From a virus, in IMG/VR virus record IMGVR_UViG_3300030333_004277, positions 1-21,782 of that record: a DNA stretch of 21,782 nucleotides. One strand, written 5' to 3'. Shown here one piece after another: positions 1 to 9,500 of the stretch (positions are counted from its first letter, which is position 1; each line of letters begins with the position of its first letter). The notes below the pieces were generated by a model that saw nothing but the letters and a program-made list of their open reading frames with translations, was not told the origin of the DNA and searched no databases. Made by a program: the position numbers and the translations under genes.

Positions 1-449
1 AAGCTGTTTATGATAAAATATCTGATAGAACTGCTAGTTATATACCTAAAATGGTTAACGCTATCAAATTAATATATGCTTTAGAAGATACAGAAGCTAT
101 TATGAAATGTTGTAGTTTAATAGCTCCTGATAGAATTAGTGTTGTTTCAAGTAAACTTGAGAGTACTCGAGAAAACTCTGTAAGAACACAAATACAAAAT
201 CTTATAGGTGTATTTGAAGGCGGTGATGATGTATATACTAAATTATATATGAAGCAACTTTGTGAAGAATTGCAAGAAATGCATGATATTGCTAATCATA
301 GACGTAAAGCTGAAGAATTGCAAGAAGAATTAGATAACGTTATAGACAATATAGATTTTAATTATGATCAAGACGATTTAAAGAAAGAGTTTAAAAAAAT
401 GTCTAATAATATAGTATCAAATACTAATACATATAGCCATGCAGAGTAA
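1..449 (+). CDS. C-terminal part of a probable AAA+ ATPase partner of the VWA protein (5' end outside window)
   Basis: The reading frame is open to the left edge: codons from base 3 onward read AVYDKISDRTASYIPK before the first in-window Met at base 51, so this is the end of a longer gene and not a 132-residue protein. The visible part is helical and highly charged. It starts with an ISDRT segment followed by an amphipathic helix (VNAIKLIYALED), which resembles the sensor-2 arginine and lid helices of MoxR/CobS-type AAA+ ATPases. It ends in a coiled-coil-like Glu/Lys-rich tail. No Walker A or B motif lies inside the window, so the ATPase call rests on the lid-like sequence and on the next gene being a VWA protein, the usual partner of such ATPases. 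The stop overlaps the next gene's start by 11 bases, suggesting translational coupling. An unrelated helical protein is the main alternative. Confidence 0.5.
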   Translation, partial: AVYDKISDRTASYIPKMVNAIKLIYALEDTEAIMKCCSLIAPDRISVVSSKLESTRENSVRTQIQNLIGVFEGGDDVYTKLYMKQLCEELQEMHDIANHRRKAEELQEELDNVIDNIDFNYDQDDLKKEFKKMSNNIVSNTNTYSHAE

Positions 450-1686
450 ATATTATGGATATAGAGCTAAATACTATAACAATCAAGAATTAGATTTTGG
501 AAGTGTAGATCAAAGAAGTTGTATTATACATCCTAATATAGATTCACTTACTGCTAATAGTATTTTAAGTACATATGATCTTAGTGCATATGCTCATGTA
601 AATATTACACAAGAAATGATACTAGATGGTTTTAAAAATTACTACAACAAAGATAAGAAAGTTGTAGTAAAACCTAGTATGTATTGGTTTCATCATTTCT
701 TACGTAAATGTGACAATCATATTTTATCTATGGTTACTAATGAAAATATGGGATATAGTCACATTGCCTCTAAAGCAATTATGGAAGCTTTGTATAATTA
801 TTTAAGGAAACAAGATCCTGATTATATAGACGAAGAGAATCAAAAGGTAACTAATGGATGTGCATCTGAAGAGTTAGACAAAGCAGCTAAATCTGCTATT
901 AACAAGGCTAAAAAAGCTATACAAGATTTACAAGATACCGCAGCCAATTTCGGCTGTGGTAAATCTTTTGGTAAAACTTTAGAGCAAGCTAAAATACTAG
1001 ATGATCCTAATCTTCTAAAAAAGATTAAAGTTAATGCTTCTGAATTAAGTAAAGTAGTTAATCATATAATTGATAAAGCTGTTAGTAATGTAGGTGGTAA
1101 AAGATATACCGTAGAAGAATCTATTTTTGAATCGGACGATCTAGAAGATATAGCTAATATTGAGAATTTTGCTCATGTAGCATTATTAGATGATCTTTCT
1201 GTTAAAGAGAATAGATATATTTTAAATTTTGATCTTTTTATAGATGACTCTGGTTCAATGGGCACTAGAGTTAACTTAGCAAACAAACGTGTAGAACTTA
1301 GAACTATTGCTAGAATGGTTGCATTTCAAATGTATGCTTCTAAATTAGTTAAGGATACTTGGATATTTGCTTGTAAAGGTGAATTATTTAAAATACCACC
1401 TGAAGAGATATTTACTGCTAAAATAGATGGTGGTACTAATTTAAGTCAATGTATTAGACAATCTCTTAAAACAGATAGACCTGCTTTACTTATTACTGAT
1501 GGTAATGATTGGTTAGAAAAAGATCTTAAGCATAATCCTAAACTTTACATAGTTGCTATTTATATGAATCATCTAAGTGAAAGTTTTCTTGAATATGGTA
1601 AAAGAGGTCAAGTATTATTTTATAATCCACAATTACCTACTCCTTTTACTAAAGGTAAAGTTAAAGATAATTATGTAGTATGCTAA
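439..1686 (+). CDS. VWA-domain protein with complete MIDAS metal site
   Basis: This 415-residue protein ends in a von Willebrand factor A domain from about residue 255 to the C-terminus. The metal-ion-dependent adhesion site is complete by eye: DxSxS at D269, S271 and S273 (sequence IDDSGSMG), a Thr at 333 (GGTNLS), and an Asp at 354 (ITDGND). The first 240 residues are mostly helical, with an Ala/Lys-rich coiled stretch at about 143-170, and show no family I recognise. The layout of a helical N-terminus and a C-terminal VWA resembles CobT, ViaA and other proteins that work with MoxR/CobS-type AAA+ ATPases, which fits the preceding gene. In such pairs the VWA protein usually acts as an adaptor that brings the ATPase to a client; the client here is unknown. 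It overlaps the genes on both sides (11 and 8 bases or fewer), so the three were probably expressed together. No Shine-Dalgarno site is visible. Confidence 0.85.
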   Translation: MQSKYYGYRAKYYNNQELDFGSVDQRSCIIHPNIDSLTANSILSTYDLSAYAHVNITQEMILDGFKNYYNKDKKVVVKPSMYWFHHFLRKCDNHILSMVTNENMGYSHIASKAIMEALYNYLRKQDPDYIDEENQKVTNGCASEELDKAAKSAINKAKKAIQDLQDTAANFGCGKSFGKTLEQAKILDDPNLLKKIKVNASELSKVVNHIIDKAVSNVGGKRYTVEESIFESDDLEDIANIENFAHVALLDDLSVKENRYILNFDLFIDDSGSMGTRVNLANKRVELRTIARMVAFQMYASKLVKDTWIFACKGELFKIPPEEIFTAKIDGGTNLSQCIRQSLKTDRPALLITDGNDWLEKDLKHNPKLYIVAIYMNHLSESFLEYGKRGQVLFYNPQLPTPFTKGKVKDNYVVC

Positions 1687-2540
1687 AAGAAATAGTTAGA
1701 AAATCAATGATTATTAGACCTTCATTTAGGTCTACTGATTTTATTTCTCCTAGCTTCGGCCACGGTTGCTTGTATAATTGTTCATATTGTTATATGAAAC
1801 GTAGCAAGCCAGAAGGTTTAACTATAGCTAGCAACACTGGTGATATATTAACTGCGATTAATAATCATGCATTTTTCACTGCTGTAGATAAACCTAATCA
1901 AACTCATGCAACTTATACAACATATGATATAAGTTGTAATGAGGATTTTGCATTACATGCAAAGCACCATGAATGGGAAAAGATCTTTGAGTTCTTCAGA
2001 GATCATCCCATTGCTATGGGTAGTTTTGCTACTAAACGCGTTAATCCTATACTAACTACGTTTGATCCTAAACAGAAAATTCGTATTAGATTTAGTTTAA
2101 TGCCGCAAAAAATTGCTAATTTACATGAGCCGCACACATCTAAAATTATTGATAGAATAAAAGCTATCAATGCATTTATAGAAGCAGGTTATGATGTACA
2201 TGTTAATTTTAGTCCTGTTATACTTTACAAAAACTGGTTAGAAGACTATGCTGATTTGTTTCATATGTTAGATGATTATGTAGACGGTCCTTACAAAAAG
2301 GATGTTCTTGCAGAAGTAATTTTTCTTACACATAATGAAGACAAACATTTAACTAATATGGAAAATCACCCTGAGACGGAAAAGCAATTATGGGTCCCAA
2401 AGATCCAGGAAGTAAAAACTTCTCAATATGGTGGTAAAAATATTAGATATAGAGCTGGTCTTAAACGTAAGTATATAAATAAGTTTATAGAATTACATGA
2501 TAGTATCATACCTTGGAATAAAATTAGGTATATATTTTAA
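1680..2540 (+). CDS. Radical SAM protein, spore photoproduct lyase-like (SplB family)
   Basis: This 286-residue protein has the radical SAM cluster motif CxxxCxxC at C30, C34 and C37 (GCLYNCSYCYMK), which binds a 4Fe-4S cluster and S-adenosylmethionine. The Tyr residues flanking the third Cys (Y36, Y38) and a later Cys at 86 (DISCNEDF) sit at spacings that match, from memory, the Tyr pair and the H-atom donor Cys141 of Bacillus SPL. The middle part (RFSLMPQKI, then AGYDVHVNFSPVI and W/Y-rich NWLEDYADLF) follows the SPL pattern. SPL reverses the thymine dimer called spore photoproduct. The protein is shorter than the roughly 340-residue bacterial enzyme, mainly at the N-terminus. The start ATG lies inside the end of the VWA gene, with no Shine-Dalgarno site. 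A role on another substrate is possible, since the probable host is not known to form spores. Confidence 0.85.
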   Translation: MLKEIVRKSMIIRPSFRSTDFISPSFGHGCLYNCSYCYMKRSKPEGLTIASNTGDILTAINNHAFFTAVDKPNQTHATYTTYDISCNEDFALHAKHHEWEKIFEFFRDHPIAMGSFATKRVNPILTTFDPKQKIRIRFSLMPQKIANLHEPHTSKIIDRIKAINAFIEAGYDVHVNFSPVILYKNWLEDYADLFHMLDDYVDGPYKKDVLAEVIFLTHNEDKHLTNMENHPETEKQLWVPKIQEVKTSQYGGKNIRYRAGLKRKYINKFIELHDSIIPWNKIRYIF

Positions 2541-2542
2541 AG

Positions 2543-2572
2543 AAGGAGAACTTAATTGTTCTCCTTTTTTTT
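2543..2572 (+). terminator. Rho-independent terminator at the convergent gene junction
   Basis: A perfect 9-bp stem (AAGGAGAAC at 2543-2551 pairing with GTTCTCCTT at 2558-2566) closes a 6-base loop (TTAATT) and runs directly into a T tract ending at 2572. It starts 2 bases after the radical SAM stop codon and ends 5 bases before the stop codon of the opposite-strand gene. The T tract makes it a good terminator for the + strand genes. On the - strand the stem is followed by CTTTAAAAT, a poorer tail, so activity in that direction is possible but weaker. The GGAGAA in the stem is not a ribosome site, because no start codon follows it. Confidence 0.9.
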
Positions 2573-2577
2573 AGACT

Positions 2578-5500
2578 TTATCTTCCAAATTTAGCATTAC
2601 CTCTAGTGTAGTATTCCATAGCTTCTTTTAAGTCTTTATGTTTTTCTAGTTGCTTCCACCATGGTACTATATCTCTAAATCTGTATTTTATTTTAGTTTC
2701 TCCTTTTCTTTTACCTGTTTTATAAACTTCATAAGGACCAAATCCTAAATTATCATCAATAAGCTGATCACCTAATTGTAGTATTCTTTGTACTAATGTT
2801 ATACTTACAGCTGGAGAACCTAATATTCTTAAGAATTCTCTTGGATCTGTATATTGCATTAACTCTGAATTTAATCTATTTGCCCAAAGAGCCATTGCAT
2901 AGTATAATGGATCATCTTCTTCATCTGCAGATGCTGCAAGCACACTTCCTAATACTCCAGTAACAATCATAGAGCCTACTTCTCCAATAGTTCTTCTTAT
3001 TTGTGCTTTTTCATATGAATTTAAAGTATTCCATTCTCTTTGAGACATACCTGCTAATTTAAATCTAAATCTGTGTAAATCTTTTAATACATTTTTAAAA
3101 AATTTAATAGTTGTTACATAGTCTCCATCCATTTCGGTATTAAGACCCATTTGGTAATTCTGTAGATTAGGCATATTAGCTTTTTCAGACCAAATTTTAG
3201 AAATATTTCTCCATCTTTTAGCAAATCCAGGAATCATAAATCTTCTCATAGAAAACATTAAAGTACCCCACCATTTAAACTCAGCTGCATTTTTATTATT
3301 TTTTGCATAGTGACCATGAAGATAACCATTTATTAATTGTAATGGTCTAACTATATGTTTAGATACAAAAGCAGTTTTATTAGGATCAGATTTACCATCT
3401 ACACTTGTACTTGCTACCCTATCATCTAGTTTTAAAGAAAACACACCGTTTTCATCTTCTACTCTTTCATGAGCATCTAACAAACTCATTGCTTTTTTAA
3501 TATCTTTAGTTGTGCCTCCTTTAGTAAGATAGTTACCATCTTTATCAAATACTTTTATATTATCTAAAAATGCCATAGCAGGGACACCGTGGTTAAAATA
3601 TTCAGGTAAACTAATCGTAGCCCATAAAGAATCACCTTTTGCTAATTGTGTAAATCGATGGGTATCTGCAAAATTATATCCTCTTATACTAAAATTATTC
3701 ATTGCATCATATTTTTCTAATATAAGTCCTACAAAAGATTGTGGTTTACGTTTACCTATATCATTTAATATACCAGGTGTACCATTTATAAATTTATAAT
3801 ATGCTGTCATTAAATTTTTACCATTCCAATGATAACCTCCTACAGCTTCTATTACAGACATAGCTTGACCATAATTATAATTAGCTCCAGTTGCTATCCA
3901 GTTAAACTGTAATAATAATGCTCCTGCATATGTACCAATATTGTTTATAATTTTTGCATTAGAAACTTCTTTTGCTTTTTTGATTACTAATTTACCATCA
4001 CCTGGATCAACAACAACCATATCTTTACCTATTTTAGTCGACTTACCCATCCAACCTTGCGCATTTATTTGAAAAACTCGTTGATCTATGTGCTCTCTGA
4101 TTAACTGATAAGCATTACTTGTTCCCTCTTTTCCTTCTCCTTGTCCTTGTTTAAACATTTGCGTAAAATACTTTTTAGCTTTATTGTAGACATTATCGTA
4201 TCCTTCTTTTATAGGTACTTGTCTTTTTTTCATAAAGTATTCTATCATTTGTACTTCAGGTAGTATATTATTATACTCATGAAAATGTAAAGCTGTAGCA
4301 TAATTTTTTAAAACTAAATCTACTACATTAAAAGACATGTTTTCTAGTCCTACATCTGATCTACCATGTATAGGTATATATCTTCTAACATCTCCTCGTA
4401 CATCTGCATATACTTCTTGACCTTCTTGTTCTTCTAATAATTGATCTATTCCTTCTATAGTAGGATCTGTTTCTTCTTGATCTAATCTTTTTTCTTCTCC
4501 TCTTATTTCATCATCTTCTTGTACAAGCCATGATTCTCTTACATATTCTTTAAAAGAATCCCACATAGATATACCTGCAGTTTTTGCATCTTTACTATCT
4601 GTTAAAATTCTTTCTTTAGCTAATTTACGATATTGGTAAATTTTAGATCCTAGTTTATAGTGCCCTGGTACTATTAAATCTGCTCCTCTTTGTAAATCCA
4701 TTAAATATTTATACAAATTTAAAACAGCCTCATCACTTTTTAGTAATTCATTATACTGAGGATTTTCCCATTTAGCTTTTGGTCTACTTACTGCGATACC
4801 TTTAGCTGCTTGTTCTTTTTGATATTGTCTAGCTTCTTCTACTTTTTTAGATGCTATTAGTCTTGAGTATTTTTTATCAGTTGACCAATTTTCTTTGAAC
4901 CACTGTCTACGCATTTCTTTACCTTCTTTTTCACTAATATTCTCAGCAAAAGACTCTTCTAGTATTTTCTTTTTTTCTTTATATACTTCACTTTTATATT
5001 TTTCTACAAAATGACCTGTACGTAATCCATCATCGTCTAATTCTAAAAACGGTGCATATAATTCAGAACTTTCTGTAGCTAGTGCTCCTATTTCTTTTTT
5101 TCTATGCTCTTCATATGCTTTAGTTAAACCATATAATTCTGTAACTTTTATTAATAATTCTTGACGGATCTTATCATCTGTTACATCGAACTTTTCAGAA
5201 AGTAACTGCGCAACACTATCTTTTTGTCTTCCTAATGCAACCATAAACTGGTCCCACCTGCTAATATCTCCAGTAGATGTATGAAAAATATCTTTTAACC
5301 AATTAACTGATTCAGTATATATTTCACTTTTATCTTTTTCTAGTTGTTCCCATACATACTCATCTCTAGCAGCTTCATATTTTTCTTGTGAAACTTTTTC
5401 TCCATCTAATTTACGAGTAGATAACCATCCTTCTATAGGATTTTTCTCTTGAAAATCTTTTCTATATTTTTCTACATATACTTTTTGTTTAACTGTAGTA

Positions 5501-6318
5501 AAATGTGGCGCATATTCATGTGCTAATATATTAGCCGCTGCTATTTTATATTTATTTTCAATTCTATTTCCTGCTACTTGTAATTCTTCTAAAACCTCAA
5601 GCTCATCTTCTGTTATTATATCTAATCCTTCTGCTTCTTCTGCTTTTGAATTATAATCATTTAGTATACCATCAGCTAAATCACCATATCCTTTTATATA
5701 CTTGTACATATCTTGTACTAGCTTAGCTTTTTGGTCCCTAACTTTTTTATTTTGCCACTCGACTTGACTTATTTTACCAATATTATCTAATTGTTGTAAA
5801 ATTTTAGCTGCTTGATCAGCGGCATTATCTAAAAATGTAATAAAAGCTTTTTTGTTCTCTGCTTCAGTATAACTTTCTAGAAGTTTTTCAATCTCTTTTA
5901 GATTATCTATATATAATTCAGCACCTTTAGTCCTGTTAAATTCTTTTATTTGTACATTTAAAGTATCAATAGATTTCTGTATATACTTAAGTTTTAAATC
6001 AGTTACTTCTTTAGTTTTTTTACCTAAATATTTTTCTTTTAGATTTTCTTTTTTCTGGTCTAGTACTTTTTGTTTAAAATCTAAAACATGTTCTAATAAA
6101 GGCATACCTTGCTTATCAAGCTTACCTTCAAAAAATTCACTTTTTGGATTAGCAATAAAATTACCAAAGTATTGAAAAAATTCTTTACTCAATACAGATT
6201 GTAATATCTCATCACCTTTATTAGTTCCAAATTTTTCAGATAATTCTTTACCTAAAGTAGGATATACTTGTTTACCAGTAGGTAATGTTACTTTAATTTT
6301 ACAAGGTTTTCTAGCCAT
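2578..6318 (-). CDS. Large putative virion protein encoded after the RNA polymerase gene
   Basis: This 1246-residue protein has no catalytic motif that I recognise. The N-terminal 600 residues are strongly helical and charged, with long Lys/Glu coiled-coil stretches (clearest at about 75-150). The C-terminal half has hydrophobic, Gly/Ala-rich segments at about 785-830 (IGTYAGALLLQFNWIATG) and 1108-1126 (VGSMIVTGVLGSVLAAS), the latter followed by an acidic run (ADEEDDP). A basic aromatic patch, MRRFMIPGFAKRW, lies near 1027-1040. The pattern at 785-850, with Asn/Gln-rich hydrophobic helices followed by an EAVGGYHW..K.L..A-like segment, resembles from memory a motif in large crAss-like proteins encoded beside the virion polymerase. 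A packaged cargo or ejection protein that contacts the host membrane is therefore plausible, but it is an inference. Its ATG shares one base with the stop of the small gene upstream (TAATG), so translation is probably coupled. It is the last gene of the - strand block. Confidence 0.75.
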   Translation of the reverse strand: MARKPCKIKVTLPTGKQVYPTLGKELSEKFGTNKGDEILQSVLSKEFFQYFGNFIANPKSEFFEGKLDKQGMPLLEHVLDFKQKVLDQKKENLKEKYLGKKTKEVTDLKLKYIQKSIDTLNVQIKEFNRTKGAELYIDNLKEIEKLLESYTEAENKKAFITFLDNAADQAAKILQQLDNIGKISQVEWQNKKVRDQKAKLVQDMYKYIKGYGDLADGILNDYNSKAEEAEGLDIITEDELEVLEELQVAGNRIENKYKIAAANILAHEYAPHFTTVKQKVYVEKYRKDFQEKNPIEGWLSTRKLDGEKVSQEKYEAARDEYVWEQLEKDKSEIYTESVNWLKDIFHTSTGDISRWDQFMVALGRQKDSVAQLLSEKFDVTDDKIRQELLIKVTELYGLTKAYEEHRKKEIGALATESSELYAPFLELDDDGLRTGHFVEKYKSEVYKEKKKILEESFAENISEKEGKEMRRQWFKENWSTDKKYSRLIASKKVEEARQYQKEQAAKGIAVSRPKAKWENPQYNELLKSDEAVLNLYKYLMDLQRGADLIVPGHYKLGSKIYQYRKLAKERILTDSKDAKTAGISMWDSFKEYVRESWLVQEDDEIRGEEKRLDQEETDPTIEGIDQLLEEQEGQEVYADVRGDVRRYIPIHGRSDVGLENMSFNVVDLVLKNYATALHFHEYNNILPEVQMIEYFMKKRQVPIKEGYDNVYNKAKKYFTQMFKQGQGEGKEGTSNAYQLIREHIDQRVFQINAQGWMGKSTKIGKDMVVVDPGDGKLVIKKAKEVSNAKIINNIGTYAGALLLQFNWIATGANYNYGQAMSVIEAVGGYHWNGKNLMTAYYKFINGTPGILNDIGKRKPQSFVGLILEKYDAMNNFSIRGYNFADTHRFTQLAKGDSLWATISLPEYFNHGVPAMAFLDNIKVFDKDGNYLTKGGTTKDIKKAMSLLDAHERVEDENGVFSLKLDDRVASTSVDGKSDPNKTAFVSKHIVRPLQLINGYLHGHYAKNNKNAAEFKWWGTLMFSMRRFMIPGFAKRWRNISKIWSEKANMPNLQNYQMGLNTEMDGDYVTTIKFFKNVLKDLHRFRFKLAGMSQREWNTLNSYEKAQIRRTIGEVGSMIVTGVLGSVLAASADEEDDPLYYAMALWANRLNSELMQYTDPREFLRILGSPAVSITLVQRILQLGDQLIDDNLGFGPYEVYKTGKRKGETKIKYRFRDIVPWWKQLEKHKDLKEAMEYYTRGNAKFGR

Positions 6319-6440
6319 TATTTTCTTTTCTTAACTTTTACGCACTTATCTTTACCGTTCTTAGTTCCAGCATATCTATAACCTTTCCAACATGCTTTAC
6401 CATCGGCCCCTTTTTTCTTATTACTTTTTCTTTCTGCCAT
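6318..6440 (-). CDS. Small basic protein with two cysteines, 40 residues
   Basis: This short reading frame encodes 40 residues, with 16 Lys/Arg and only three acidic residues. The centre reads GKACWKGYRYAGTKNGKDKC, with Cys at 17 and 33 and a cluster of aromatic residues between them; both ends are Lys-rich. I know of similar small ACWKGY-type proteins in marine phage genomes, but no function for them. It is supported as a real gene by its tight fit. Its start overlaps the preceding small gene by 20 bases in another frame, and its TAA stop shares a base with the ATG of the 1246-residue gene. An AGGA lies only one base before the ATG, too close for a normal Shine-Dalgarno site. Nucleic-acid binding or a small virion component are guesses. 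Confidence 0.7.
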   Translation of the reverse strand: MAERKSNKKKGADGKACWKGYRYAGTKNGKDKCVKVKKRK

Positions 6441-6525
6441 ATCCTTTTCTTTTTTTAACTGGTCCACCTTTTTTATATGCTTTTACTGCAGTTCCTCTTT
6501 TATAAGTTGATCTTCTTTTCATCAT
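6421..6525 (-). CDS. Tiny highly basic protein, 34 residues
   Basis: This 34-residue frame starts with a double Met (ATGATG) 22 bases after the giant gene's stop codon. Sixteen of its residues are Lys or Arg and none is acidic. The core AYKKGGPVKKRKGYGRKKK combines Gly, Pro and Tyr with runs of Lys, a composition seen in small phage proteins of unknown role and in nucleic-acid-binding tails. It ends 20 bases inside the next small gene. The compact fit between two large genes makes a real gene more likely than chance, but low complexity in an A-rich strand could also produce such a frame. If translated, it could neutralise packaged DNA or accompany the virion polymerase; this is speculation. 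Confidence 0.6.
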   Translation of the reverse strand: MMKRRSTYKRGTAVKAYKKGGPVKKRKGYGRKKK

Positions 6526-6547
6526 TTTTTTATATGTTTTGCGAATG

Positions 6548-9500
6548 TTACGGACATTCTATGTTAGTATCTAGTTCATCATTTTCAGTAGAGTCGTATA
6601 TTCCACCTTCAAAAGTTTCTATATCATCTTCTTCTATAAAACTAAATCCTTCTTCTTCTGATTGTTTCAAAATATTATCTAAATTATTATCTGGCACAAA
6701 CGATCTATCTCCGTCTGATTTAGAATACTCGTAAATATAACGATTATTTGCATCTCTTAATCCTAATTTATGAGTTATTTTATACACACCTTCTCCTTTA
6801 CTATTTACTTCAGTAAATTTATATAAGTTATTTTCAAAAGTAATAAAAGGTTTATAGTTTGTATCATCTAATTTAAATTTACTTGACTCAGTTTTAAATT
6901 CTATAGCAACTCCTGTTTTTTTCTTTTCATGTCTTTTCATACTTTTCTTTACAATATCATTTTTACGTGCATTCGGCACTAAAATTTTATTATGATGTAA
7001 GTGTCTGTATACTTGATTAATTATATCCATGAAATATTCAGAATCATTCAAACTTAATAGATTTCTTTCTGTTTTTAATTCTGGGTTTTTTAAATTCTTA
7101 AAACTTTCATTAATTTTAATAGATAGACTTGAGTCTTGTGGTGTTAATTCATGGAAAGAAAATAAATTAGTTCTCCATGCTGAAGCATATAATGCATATT
7201 TAGGTAATTCTTTTGTAAAAAATTCTTCAGTTCTGCTTGACCAGCTATTTACTAATCTATCACTAGTTGCAGAATCTTTAATAGCAGATGTGTTACCTTT
7301 TATATATCCTATACCTCCTTCTCTAGATTTTAAAGGTGTAAGAAAATCTACTATTGCTACGTTTTGTAATTTATTTTTACCATGTTTATAATTCCATAAT
7401 TTATTTGCAGTAGAATTTTCACCATAAAACATATTTTTTAATTCTGCTTTACTAGTATTATCTATAGCCATATACATAGAAGCATATAAATGATCTATTA
7501 TTAGGTTAATTGTTTCTACACTAAAATCACTTAAATCTCTACCTGATTGTACTGCAAATACATTAAGCGCACCAACAAATGCATTACTTGATTCTAAAAA
7601 CATTTTTTCAGTACTATTTATAAATAGTTTAGGAGCATTTTCAGTATATGCTTCAATAGCAGTTCCTTTCATTTTACCTTCTATACCATATAAATTCTCA
7701 TCATTCATGGCATTATTCATTCTATCTAAAGTAATTAATGATGCTGCTATACTACCACCTGTTCCTGATACATCCGCAGACATTGCTGCCATTTGATTAT
7801 TTAGTGACTTTGCTCTACCTGAAATATCTTTAAAATATTGTAATATTTGTAATTGCTCTTTAGGAAAAGATACTCCCTGGCCTATCATTTCATATAATTT
7901 TGATGCAGGTATTACTCTTGTTACTTCTCTAGAGTCTATTAATTTATTTAAAGTTTTACCTTCTGTTGAAATTAATTCATTATCTTCTTTATTATATTTA
8001 TATCCTCCTATTTTAGCATATTTTGTTAACACAAGTTCTTGTGCAGGTATCAATCCTTCTTTGTCATATTGTTTTTCTGATAGATTACCTTCGTTATTAT
8101 CCATAGTAGTAATCAAATCTTTTATAATAGGTTGCGCCATAAAGTAAGCAATCCATTCTTTTGGAGCCCCAGCTCTAATTAATAAAGCCCTGTGATTATT
8201 AGTAGCCGCACTTAAATTTAATCCTTGCGCTGTTTCTGGATCTCCTTCTATATCTACATTTATGTTTACTTGTGAAGATAATGTATCTGCTATAAGATTA
8301 CCTTCTACATCAAACATTTGTCTTAGATCTGTTATACCTAATGAATTATCTTCATGTCCTATTGACATAGATTCTACACCAAATATTTCATCTAATGTAT
8401 TATAGGATGATATACCATGATCTGAAGTATGTAATGAAAATTGACCTGTACCTGCTGCTCCTACTTGGAAAATTCTTTTTAAACCTAATTGATACATTGG
8501 ACTTGCCCATTCTAGATCTTTTCTAATACTTAATAAATCATTTACTTTATCTATGTACTCTTCTTTATTACGTCTTAGTTTAGTTAATGAAGCTTTATCT
8601 CCTTGAGATAATCTAGAAATATTTTCTTTAGCTCTAATTCTAGCAGCAAAATATCTATCATCTAGTGTTTCAATTGGTTTCATAGATCTTTTATGTACAT
8701 CAACATCTGATAAAATTTCTGTATATAATTCTATCATTCTATTATGTAACGCTTTTTTACTCTGCTCGCCAGCTGGCTTAGACTTATCAAATTCTATGTA
8801 TTCAATTTCTTTTGTTTTTTTATTATATGTGAAATAAGGTAGTATAGTATATAGCTTATCAAAATCAAAATCATGTCCTGTTTTAGGTACCATTTCATTA
8901 TAAGCAATTACAGAATTACCCATAGATTGTGGTAAAAATCCTACAACTTCATTTTGATCAATAGAAGATAAGAATTGTGTTGGTATTCTATAACTAATTA
9001 ACTTACGCAATCTAGGATCTGTTAAATATTGTTTAACTTCATTCATAGATAATTTACCGCTTGGTATAATTTTACCCATCCAATGTGGCAACCAAACATG
9101 TCCTGGTATTACTTTACCATTTTTTATATATGTAGGTTTTAATTCTTCAGGATTTACAAAAGCGCTCTTTTTCAACATATCTTGTTCTATAGGGCTTAGC
9201 TCGCTAAATTTAGTGACAGGTTCGTATAAACTAGCATTAATTAAAATCTTACCTCCACCTGGACCCTTAACTTTAACAGCTGCTTTTGTATACATTGATG
9301 CTACTATCTGTTGTACTTTACGTCTTATTGGACTAGCAGACAATTCATTTACAAAATCATTATCAACTACATCTAAATGCTTTCTTAAATGACGTGATAT
9401 ATTTGTAGTTCTAGACATATTATCTTTAATATCATCAGATAATTTATTTAGATTACTATACATATAGTTATTATCATTAACACCTTCATTAATTAAATCT

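Noticed and set aside
2541-2550. AGAAGGAGAA as a ribosome binding site
   Set aside because: No start codon follows at a suitable distance, and the bases form one arm of the terminator stem.
6477-6734. 85-residue + strand frame with a Phe/Ser-rich sequence
   Set aside because: It is antisense to the end of the giant gene and to the small basic gene; its Ser/Phe composition is what the complement of Glu/Lys-rich coding sequence gives.
7029-7391. 120-residue + strand frame
   Set aside because: Antisense shadow of the giant gene, with no motif.
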